A DNA stretch of 64,000 nucleotides, from assembly GCF_900199455.1 (NCBI RefSeq), contig NZ_FZQR01000002.1, positions 681,692-745,691 on the forward strand, in the 5' to 3' direction. The position numbers and the translations under genes are program-made. Source of the DNA: Mesorhizobium carmichaelinearum. GTDB taxonomy: Bacteria; Pseudomonadota; Alphaproteobacteria; Rhizobiales; Rhizobiaceae. Shown piece by piece: positions 36,801-42,883 of the stretch. Each line of letters starts with the position of its first letter. Position 1 is the first letter of the stretch. Under the pieces are notes generated by a model. The model worked only from the letters and a program-made list of their open reading frames with translations, made no database searches and was not told where the DNA came from.

Positions 36801-37387
36801 TGCGCGATTTCGCCCGCCTGTTCGGGCCGGCCGGGCTGATCGACGGCTTCATCAACGACCACCTGATCAACTATGTCGACACCACCAGCCAGCCATGGAA
36901 ATGGCGCGCCGATTTCGGCCTCGATCCTTCGGCGCTGGCGGCGTTCGAGCAGGCCAGGCATATCCGCGACGATCTCTTTCCCGGAGGGACGGGACCGGTG
37001 ATGAGCTTCACGCTCGAACCAAAGGACCTGTCTCCCAACGTCACGCGCGTCACGCTCAATCTCGATGGCCAGACGCTGGTCTACTACAACAACGCGACGC
37101 GGCCGCAACCGATGACCTGGCCCGGCAAGGACGGCACCGGGGTCATTTCGCTCGCCTTCCAGCCCATCGACGGATCGCCCGAAATCATGCTCAACGAAAC
37201 CGGCAGCTGGGCATGGCTGAGGATGCTGCGCAGCGGCCGTTTCGCCGGCACGTCGCTCTCCGATGTCTACAGCCTGCGCCTCGGCACGAAAGGCATGTAT
37301 GCCGATTTCGAGCTCAAGGCGGCCAGCGTCGAGAACCCCTACAATCTGGAGATGTTCAAGAAATTCTCATGTCCGCCGCAGATATGA
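33851..37387 (+). CDS. tssM: T6SS inner-membrane protein TssM (IcmF/VasK), copy 1
   Basis: Large inner-membrane component with cytoplasmic NTPase-like and periplasmic domains, 1178 residues. Transmembrane helices are at about 17-34, 50-67 and 437-460. The cytoplasmic segment has an intact Walker A, GPPATGKTTAL (about 134-144), and VLIDTAGRYVQQ. The long periplasmic part ends FADFELKAASVENPYNLEMF, the conserved TssM C-terminus. It follows tssL by 1 base and overlaps tagF. Confidence 0.95.
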   Translation: MFILRFLWAVLTSRWLWTLVGITLLSLVIWVFGPIVRVGPYSPFDSDNVRIAMIAGLIILWLIWLIIAQRRAIRANRMFVAEIAAPVAEKPLSPGEENVAAVGAKFAEVMAELKRRKLGGRKFLREMPWYVIVGPPATGKTTALRQSGLNFPIDLTDDLQGVGGTRNCDWFFSESAVLIDTAGRYVQQESQPDVDAAEWLGFLDLLKKHRGRRALNGVIVALSIDVLSEGDEAIKAHGRKIRRRLAELNDRLEIRLPVYLMLTKADLIKGFEAFFGGLSTASREQVWGTTFALDARVDAKTIEREISTLATELERRLVPRLEDEDKLAARAEIFRFPAQLSSLSEPIQVLVEAMFGESRYEEAAWLRGLYLTSATQEGAPIDRLTAALSSSFGLPPRRALPAPRVEKRSFFLKNLLTDVIFKEAGLGTFDPLAQRRRAWIWRGAATACAAAALLAGGLFTWSYFDNRNAITAQASQFEALQTPLTATAANPASVQQPAIDGALEAMDAVASARTAPPGAPQDLLGPSASAELVRAQTDTYDHALRNVLEPRMVALLEATMWRQIRDPDFMLGALKTYRMMTGLSQMDPDFAQNWWVNSLPEFAAAAPFPTADAEEHQLAAIRRMAVDESYVAPDQALVAEALKTVCTISLPARAYKQLLADPEVAGLKEWIPANFAGPNGGKVFARRSDKTLRVGIAGAFTYTGFHDAILDRVDDVAAQAALDRAVFAGGCSENSETSVSALSEDILKLYYDDYIAQWDSFLRDMRLAPLTDLNVASENLKDLSSADSALKRLLTAIVQETELTRSDEAPADDKAAAKGASKLLGKLGKLGKLATSGAKLLPRAGSATEVDLTGNLVAAHFKPLKSTIAEVDGQPPALDAAVVALTALSNVLQTVTANPNPQDAIKKQGGLAELTGAVARQAQILPDPINAWLGGIAGDTSNLTQKAVTSELNAIWRADILPFCQAALDNRYPFSADSAVDVNVRDFARLFGPAGLIDGFINDHLINYVDTTSQPWKWRADFGLDPSALAAFEQARHIRDDLFPGGTGPVMSFTLEPKDLSPNVTRVTLNLDGQTLVYYNNATRPQPMTWPGKDGTGVISLAFQPIDGSPEIMLNETGSWAWLRMLRSGRFAGTSLSDVYSLRLGTKGMYADFELKAASVENPYNLEMFKKFSCPPQI

Positions 37388-37911
37388 TCTTGCCTGGCTT
37401 TTACGGCAAAATGCCCGCCACCGGCGATTTCGTGACGCGGCGGCTGTCGGGCGACTTTGTTCGCGGCTGGGACCGCTGGCTGGCGCAGCATCTCGTCCCG
37501 CTGTTCGGCTCGGATTCCTGGCCCCACACAACCGCGTTGCGCTTCCTGGCTGGCCCGGCATCCTTCGGCGCATCGGCAGGCATCGTCGTGCAAAGCGCCG
37601 ATCGGGTCGGCAGGAAGTTTCCTTTGAGCGTCGTCGCGCGGCTTGCCGAGGCTTCCATTCAGCTCGCTGACGCCGACGCGTGGTTCTCCCAGATCGAAGC
37701 GGCGGCCATCGCCGCCCAGAACGGCGAGCTGACGCCGGACGAGTTGGACGCGATGCTGGCCGGACTGCCGGTACCATCAGCCGAGCCCGGTGAAGAGATC
37801 ATCAGCGGCATGGTGATGTGGACGGCCCGTTCGGACATTTTCGACCTCGATCCGCAATCGCCGCAGGCGGTTCTGGAGCAGATCCTCGCCGCCAGCTGGG
37901 AGACCACCTGA
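37369..37911 (+). CDS. tagF: T6SS post-translational regulator TagF (ImpM)
   Basis: Small cytoplasmic protein known in Pseudomonas and Agrobacterium to repress T6SS assembly after translation. About 180 residues with the family opening GFYGKMPATGDFVTRRLSGD and GWDRWLAQHL. Two starts are possible: ATG at 37369 (MSAADMILPG), or ATG at 37384 in a perfect ATGA overlap with the tssM stop. It ends in a TGATG overlap with the DUF2169 gene. Its presence beside PpkA/PppA suggests both phospho-dependent and TagF-dependent control. Confidence 0.9.
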   Translation: MSAADMILPGFYGKMPATGDFVTRRLSGDFVRGWDRWLAQHLVPLFGSDSWPHTTALRFLAGPASFGASAGIVVQSADRVGRKFPLSVVARLAEASIQLADADAWFSQIEAAAIAAQNGELTPDELDAMLAGLPVPSAEPGEEIISGMVMWTARSDIFDLDPQSPQAVLEQILAASWETT

Positions 37912-39008
37912 TGCAGATCTGGAACCAGATGGGCTATCCGCACCAATTCACCATGGGCATGGACAAGGCCGGCCATGAATGGATTGTCGTGGTCGTCAAA
38001 GGCACGTTCGACTTCCCCGCAACGCCTGGCGGACAGGTAGAGAAATCGGCCGAACAAGTGCCGCTGGTGATGGCCGACACACAAACCGGCGTGCCCGGCT
38101 ATTCGGCCACGCTGTGGGAGACCGACTTCGCCTTCCGCAAACCGCGCTGCGATGTGATCGCCAATGGCTGCGCCTACGCGCCGGGCGGGCGCCCGGCCGA
38201 GCGCGTGCCGGTCGGCATAAAGGTTGGCAATTGGTCAAAACTGTTCGAGGTCGTCGGCCACCGCGAATGGCGCTCGATCGGCCCGGTTTTCACCGCCACA
38301 TCGCCGCAGCCCTTCCTGAAACTGCCCATCTCCTACGACGTCGCCTGGGGCGGCGTCGACAGGCTGGATCCGGAGGACAAACTCCCGGGCAGCTACAAAT
38401 ACAACCCGGTCGGCACCGGCTGGTCGCGCACCAAGAACCAGCGCCTTATTCCAGGCCTGCGGCTGCCGAACACCCAGGCGGTCGGCGAAGAGATCCGCTC
38501 GCCATTCGGCGACTACAAGCCGATGAGTTTCGGGCCGATGGGACGCGGCTGGCCGGGTCGGATCGAATATGGCGGCACCTATGACGACAACTGGACCAAG
38601 AACATCTTTCCGTTCCTGCCGCCGGACTTCGACGAGCGCTATTTCCAGTCGGCGCCATCAGACCAGCAGATCGACCTGCCAAGAGGTGGCGAGGACGTGC
38701 AGCTGGTGAACCTGACGCCCGAGGGACGCACAGGGTTCCGGCTGCCGGCGACGGCGCTGCCGCTCACCTTGTTCAAAGGCCGCGCCAAGTCGTTCGAGGG
38801 TGAGGTCCATCCGGACGCAATCCTGTTCGACCCCGAGAACAGGCGGTTCTCGCTGGTCTGGCGCGTGTCGCAGCGGATCGAGCGAACCATCCTCGACTTC
38901 ACGGAAGCTTGGGTCGGCCCACCGACGCCGGCCATGCTGAGGGCGCGCGCGACAGGCCGTACCTATATCCGCGCCAACGGCACCGCGCCGGAGGAGGAAG
39001 ACGCATGA
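37911..39008 (+). CDS. DUF2169 protein, candidate effector-loading adaptor
   Basis: 365-residue cytoplasmic protein with DUF2169 motifs: HEWIVVVVKGTFDF near the N-terminus, then AYAPGGRPAERVPVGIKVGN, FLKLPISYDVAWGGVD and FGDYKPMSFGPMGRGWPGR. In Agrobacterium and other T6SS bacteria, DUF2169 proteins act as adaptors that load a DUF4150 (PAAR-like) effector onto VgrG. Here it lies two genes upstream of such a DUF4150 protein, with TGATG and ATGA overlaps on both sides. The adaptor role is inference from this arrangement. Confidence 0.87.
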   Translation: MQIWNQMGYPHQFTMGMDKAGHEWIVVVVKGTFDFPATPGGQVEKSAEQVPLVMADTQTGVPGYSATLWETDFAFRKPRCDVIANGCAYAPGGRPAERVPVGIKVGNWSKLFEVVGHREWRSIGPVFTATSPQPFLKLPISYDVAWGGVDRLDPEDKLPGSYKYNPVGTGWSRTKNQRLIPGLRLPNTQAVGEEIRSPFGDYKPMSFGPMGRGWPGRIEYGGTYDDNWTKNIFPFLPPDFDERYFQSAPSDQQIDLPRGGEDVQLVNLTPEGRTGFRLPATALPLTLFKGRAKSFEGEVHPDAILFDPENRRFSLVWRVSQRIERTILDFTEAWVGPPTPAMLRARATGRTYIRANGTAPEEEDA

Positions 39009-40030
39009 CCGCCCCGATCGAGATCGTTTCGGTTGGCATGGTGACGGCCGTCGGCCTCGACGCACCCTCTGCTTGCGCAGCAATGCGCGCCCGGCTCGAC
39101 GGCTTTCAGGAAACGCGTTTCGTCGGCTCGCCGGCGGGATGGCTTACGGGTGCACCGGTGCCGCTGCCGCGCAACTGGATCGGCGAGAAACGCATGGCCC
39201 ACCTGGCAGCCGGGGCCATAACGGAGGCTTTCGACAATCACCCGCAAGCGCGAGGGCAGACGGCGCTGATCCTTTGCCTTGCGGAAGAAGATCGGCCCGG
39301 CCGGCCGGTACGGGACAATCTTGCACTGCTGCGCCGGATCAGCGAGATCGTTGAAATAGAACCGCATCTGCGCTCTCGCATCGTGGCTTTTGGCCGCCCG
39401 TCCGGACACGTCGCGTTCGACCAGGCGCGCAGGCTGATTGCATCGGGCGAAGCGCCTTATGTCATGATCGCGGGTGTCGACAGCTATCTGACAGCACCGA
39501 CGATTTCCCATTATCTCAGCAAAGGCCGCCTGCTGACGGCAGACAATTCGAACGGCTTCATTCCAGGCGAAGCTGCAGCGGCGGTACTGTGCACCCGTCC
39601 ACGCAATGGCGGTTTCAGGCTCTTCGGGCTCGGTCTTTCGCGCGAGGCGGCCTCGATCTACAACGACCAGGATTTGCCATTGCGCGCCGATGGCATGACG
39701 GCTGCCTACGATGCGGCGTTCCACGAGACCGGCATCGAGATGAACCGGCTCGGCTATCGCATCGCCGACCTGATCGGCGAGCAGTACTGGTTCAAGCAGA
39801 CCGCACTGGCCTCGATCCGCCTCTTGCGCGGGCGCCACGAGTTCCAGGACCTGTGGTCACCCGCGGAGTCGCTGGGCAACATCGGGGCCGCAGCCGTTCC
39901 GACAATGGTCGGCATGGCCTGGACCGCGGCCGGCAAAGGATATGCCGCCGGCAATCCGGTTCTGATCGAGGCGTCGTCCGATGCCGGCGCCTGCGGTGCC
40001 GCGGTGTTCGCTTACGGGAGAACGGCATGA
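39005..40030 (+). CDS. Ketoacyl-synthase-like T6SS-associated protein, apparently without catalytic residues
   Basis: 341-residue thiolase-fold protein resembling beta-ketoacyl synthases: IEIVSVGMVTAVGLDAPSA at the start, SGEAPYVMIAGVDSYL in the middle and GNIGAAAVPTMVGMAWTAAG near the end. The nucleophilic-Cys region reads GRPSGHVAF without Cys (about 127-135). The usual C-terminal Gly-His motif reads LGNIGAAA, with Asn for His. It therefore looks like a non-catalytic relative. It lies between the DUF2169 adaptor and the DUF4150 candidate effector, joined by ATGA overlaps, so a role in effector folding or loading is plausible. Confidence 0.75.
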   Translation: MTAPIEIVSVGMVTAVGLDAPSACAAMRARLDGFQETRFVGSPAGWLTGAPVPLPRNWIGEKRMAHLAAGAITEAFDNHPQARGQTALILCLAEEDRPGRPVRDNLALLRRISEIVEIEPHLRSRIVAFGRPSGHVAFDQARRLIASGEAPYVMIAGVDSYLTAPTISHYLSKGRLLTADNSNGFIPGEAAAAVLCTRPRNGGFRLFGLGLSREAASIYNDQDLPLRADGMTAAYDAAFHETGIEMNRLGYRIADLIGEQYWFKQTALASIRLLRGRHEFQDLWSPAESLGNIGAAAVPTMVGMAWTAAGKGYAAGNPVLIEASSDAGACGAAVFAYGRTA

Positions 40031-41094
40031 CGGTGTATGCCAATGGCCTCGAGGTTGCCTGCAAGGCGCAGGCAAACCAGGTTATCGCGGCCTTTCCTTA
40101 CGTCTGCTTCACGCCGCCGCAAACGCCGGCAACCCCACCCGGCGTTCCGGTTCCCTATCCGACGTTTGGGATGGACAGCGACACGGATAACGGCACCGGC
40201 ACGGTCAAGATCGGCGGCAAGACGGTCACGCAGAAGGACAAGTCCTATTACACCAAATGCACCGGCAACGAGGCCGGCTGTGCGCCCAAGAAGAATGTCA
40301 TCACTTCCGTGAACACGGGCAAGGAATACGCCCATGCCTGGTCGGGCAACGTCAAAATGGATGGCGAGCCGATCAGCCGTTTCAGCGACATTTCGTCGAA
40401 CGACCATGCCTCCCCCACGGCCGGCGGACCGCCAATGCCTAAGGTCGCCACGGCCACGCAAGCGACCTTCAAATGCTCCGATCTCGAAATAAAGCCTTAC
40501 AAGGAGCTGGAATGCCCGGACGGCTACGAGAAGGAGCATACCGTCGAGGTCCAGTTCTTCACCGCCGAAGGCGTTCGCGACCTGACGCTGGATTGCTGCA
40601 AGGCCTATGACGACAAGGAAGCGCCCTGCATCTGCATGAAGGCAAAATGGCTTGCCGGTGAGGGTGCGAAGGCCAAGGCGGCCAAAGTGCCCACGAAGAA
40701 GATAATCGGCAAGAAACGCAAAACGCCGCATTATTTCAAGTCGGCGGAAGCCCGCAACTGGCTGAGGGACAATCCGGCCGGCAAGCTCGGTGATTTTACC
40801 GACAAGTGCGTCGACAGCACGGTCAAGTACCTGGATGACCCCAAAATCCCGCAAGTCGTGCACACCGAGGCGACGGAGTGCCTGAAGATCGCCAATATGG
40901 AATACATGAAGAAGAGCATGAACAAGTCCGAGCAGGAGGTCAAAGACAAGAAGGCTTGCCATGGGACTTGTCCGAAGGCGAAGGATCAGGCCCGCCTCGT
41001 GCAGGTTGCGAAAAAACGCCTGAAGAAAGCCGCCGGAGGAGAGTCCGTGGTCGTGACGGCGGCGGACGTCGCTCCCTCGAAAGTATCCTGTTAG
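40027..41094 (+). CDS. DUF4150 (PAAR-like) candidate T6SS effector with Cys-rich C-terminal domain
   Basis: 355 residues. The N-terminal 1-130 is a PAAR-like DUF4150 domain: MTVYANGLEVACKAQANQVI, then FPYVCFTPPQTPATPPGVPV and TVTQKDKSYYTKCTGNEAGC. Such domains sharpen the VgrG spike. The C-terminal 140-355 matches no toxin I recognise. It is Lys-rich and contains about 12 cysteines in pairs (DCCK, PCIC, CHGTC), suggesting metal binding or disulfides. No signal peptide. Downstream lies a small beta-propeller-like gene that could encode its immunity protein. The effector call is strong for the N-terminus and inferred for the rest. Confidence 0.75.
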   Translation: MTVYANGLEVACKAQANQVIAAFPYVCFTPPQTPATPPGVPVPYPTFGMDSDTDNGTGTVKIGGKTVTQKDKSYYTKCTGNEAGCAPKKNVITSVNTGKEYAHAWSGNVKMDGEPISRFSDISSNDHASPTAGGPPMPKVATATQATFKCSDLEIKPYKELECPDGYEKEHTVEVQFFTAEGVRDLTLDCCKAYDDKEAPCICMKAKWLAGEGAKAKAAKVPTKKIIGKKRKTPHYFKSAEARNWLRDNPAGKLGDFTDKCVDSTVKYLDDPKIPQVVHTEATECLKIANMEYMKKSMNKSEQEVKDKKACHGTCPKAKDQARLVQVAKKRLKKAAGGESVVVTAADVAPSKVSC

Positions 41095-41147
41095 CCGGAC
41101 GACCGGGCCTCGGGGAACCGCGGCCACATCTCAGGAGGATGACGCGG

Positions 41148-42053
41148 ATGAAAATGGACAAGGAAGACCTCGAGGGGTTCGCAACCGATAGCGATACGGA
41201 CATCGAATGCCTTCAGATCGCGCCCTTGGGCGCAGGCAAGGCGGCCATTCTGTTCCTGCTCAGCGATGCCGACTATGTCACGACGGTCTCGGTGATCTTC
41301 ATCGTCGATGATTTCAACCCCAAGACAGCGCGGGGCTTCCTGGTGACCTCCGAATGGCTGATGTCGCTTTCGGCCGCGCCTTCGGGCGAGCTGTTCGCGC
41401 TGGAGGCCACCACCTGGATCTGGCGCAATGCCGATGCCAACTGGACGCGTGACAAGGTCAGCGAGAAGAGCCTCAGGCAAGTGTGGGCCGAGGATTCCGG
41501 CGGACCGATTGCCGTCGGCACGGACGGCGTGGCGTACCGGTGGGCCGGCTCGCGGTGGCAGCCCATCGCCCCGCTTGGATCCAATGAGTATCTGGACGTT
41601 CACGGGCACCCGAAACACGGCATCTACGCCTGCGGCGAGATGGGCACCATTCATCAGCTGGTGGGCACCGGCTGGCGCGCGCTGGATGTGCATCGGCACG
41701 ACCGGTTTCGCGGCATCGACATCGCGCCGGACGGCAAGATAAGGGTCGCGGGCGACGACGGTGTCTGCCTGCGCATCGCGGATGAGGAAGTGACCCAAAT
41801 CGAGGCCGCTGCTGACATGACCTATCTGGCCGTGCGCAATTTCAAGGGCAAGACCTACTGGGGCGACGAAGCCGGCGTCAATATCGAGGTGGCCGGCGCG
41901 CTCGAGCCATTCGAGGACACCGGCATAGCGTCGGACCTGCGCAGCGATGGCGAATTCCTGTATGTGGCCGGCATCGACACTGCCTGGCGCTTTGACGGCA
42001 GCAAGTGGAAAACGCTTACGCTCGTCTATGACGAAGGCCTTCGGCTGACGTGA
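41148..42053 (+). CDS. Beta-propeller-like protein, candidate immunity protein
   Basis: 301-residue acidic protein without signal peptide. The start at 41148 is chosen because AGGAGG lies 9 bases upstream; an ATG at 41154 is also possible. Repeated blocks of about 40 residues, such as GTDGVAYRWAGSRWQPIAPL, GEMGTIHQLVGTGWRALDVH and GDDGVCLRIADEEVTQIEAA, suggest a WD/YCF48-like beta-propeller. It sits 53 bases after the candidate effector and ends the rightward T6SS operon, the usual place for a cognate immunity gene. No family assigned. Confidence 0.6.
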   Translation: MKMDKEDLEGFATDSDTDIECLQIAPLGAGKAAILFLLSDADYVTTVSVIFIVDDFNPKTARGFLVTSEWLMSLSAAPSGELFALEATTWIWRNADANWTRDKVSEKSLRQVWAEDSGGPIAVGTDGVAYRWAGSRWQPIAPLGSNEYLDVHGHPKHGIYACGEMGTIHQLVGTGWRALDVHRHDRFRGIDIAPDGKIRVAGDDGVCLRIADEEVTQIEAAADMTYLAVRNFKGKTYWGDEAGVNIEVAGALEPFEDTGIASDLRSDGEFLYVAGIDTAWRFDGSKWKTLTLVYDEGLRLT

Positions 42054-42078
42054 CCGCGCCGGGTTGAGCCGAGTTCCC

Positions 42079-42103
42079 GTACCGACAGGGCAGGTGTCGG
42101 CAC
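42079..42103. terminator. Hairpin between convergent genes
   Basis: GTACCGACA (42079-42087) and TGTCGGCAC (42095-42103) form a 9-bp stem with one G-T pair and a 7-base loop, between the propeller gene and the convergent TIGR02270-like gene. It lacks a T tract on either side, so termination is uncertain. Confidence 0.35.
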
Positions 42104-42113
42104 GGCACAATCG

Positions 42114-42449
42114 CTAATGCCCGTTCTCCGATAGATACGCCCGCACCTTGGCGAGGTCGAGCTCGGCGATCCGCTTTGGCGCCCCCTTCACCAGCATGCG
42201 GAGCACGAACATTTCTCCGGCCTCCGGGTATTCGGCATAGAGCAGTTCGGCGATCTCCTGCCCCACTTGGCCAGCGACGCGAAGACCATCGAGATGAGCG
42301 TCGAGCCGTTCGACAAGGCGTGCGAGCCGCTCTTCGTCCATGTCGGGGTTTTCGTCGGGATGCAGCAAATGGTGGTCGTAGACAGTCCAGAGAAATGCCG
42401 CCATTTCCGCATGCTGCCGCACAATCTCGCGCAGAACGACCTTCGGCAT
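42114..42449 (-). CDS. Short TIGR02270-like protein (N-terminal part of the family only)
   Basis: 111-residue protein. VLREIVRQHAEMAAFLWTVY and ARLVERLDAHLDGLRVAGQ strongly recall the start of TIGR02270 proteins, T6SS-associated HEAT-repeat proteins normally several hundred residues long. Here only the first domain is present, closed by a stop codon; nothing like HEAT repeats follows before the convergent gene. It overlaps the DUF6484 gene by one base (TGATG), so translation is coupled. It could be a truncated remnant or a functional single-domain form. Confidence 0.55.
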   Translation of the reverse strand: MPKVVLREIVRQHAEMAAFLWTVYDHHLLHPDENPDMDEERLARLVERLDAHLDGLRVAGQVGQEIAELLYAEYPEAGEMFVLRMLVKGAPKRIAELDLAKVRAYLSENGH

Positions 42450-42874
42450 CAGTTTAGGTTCACCGACCCGCCGCGGATACGGTTCGTGGCGCTGGCATGG
42501 CTCGTCACGTAGGTGCCGCGAATGGTGATGCGGCCGTCCTTCTCCATGATGATCGTCGCCTTGCCACAGCGAAGCTCCACGCGCTCGTCACCCGTTATGG
42601 TTACGCGCTCTCCGTCGCGTATCACCTGGGCTACGGCGGACTTGCGTGCCGGCTCGACAATCCGGCCCACGATGAGCGGCCGTTTCGGATCGCCCTCCTG
42701 GAAAAGCAGCGCCACCTCGGCTCCGATCATCGCCGATGTCAGCTCAGTCAGACTACGTGCCGGGATCGCTGTTTCCTCCGGATTTCCGGGAAATACGACC
42801 AGTGGCGCGTCCTCCCCGAAACCCAGGAATATGCCGATCACAACGCCTTCGATTCGCTCTACAACCTGTGCCAT
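42449..42874 (-). CDS. DUF6484 protein, VgrG-associated
   Basis: 141-residue protein. The first part (about 8-85) looks like an OB-fold: GVVIGIFLGFGEDAPLVVFP and EVALLFQEGDPKRPLIVGRI, resembling the gp5-type domain of VgrG. The second part is a beta-rich repeat (RVELRCGKATIIMEKDGRIT) ending NRIRGGSVNLN, like the C-terminal spike segment of the VgrG next to it. DUF6484 proteins usually neighbour vgrG and may act as spike adaptors. It starts 9 bases after the vgrG stop. Confidence 0.7.
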   Translation of the reverse strand: MAQVVERIEGVVIGIFLGFGEDAPLVVFPGNPEETAIPARSLTELTSAMIGAEVALLFQEGDPKRPLIVGRIVEPARKSAVAQVIRDGERVTITGDERVELRCGKATIIMEKDGRITIRGTYVTSHASATNRIRGGSVNLN

Positions 42875-42883
42875 CGTCCGCCT

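Noticed and set aside
39005..40030. Ketosynthase-like gene as a pseudogene
   Set aside because: Catalytic residues are missing, but the frame is intact, both ends overlap neighbours precisely and the fold-typical blocks are kept, so a functional non-enzyme is more likely.
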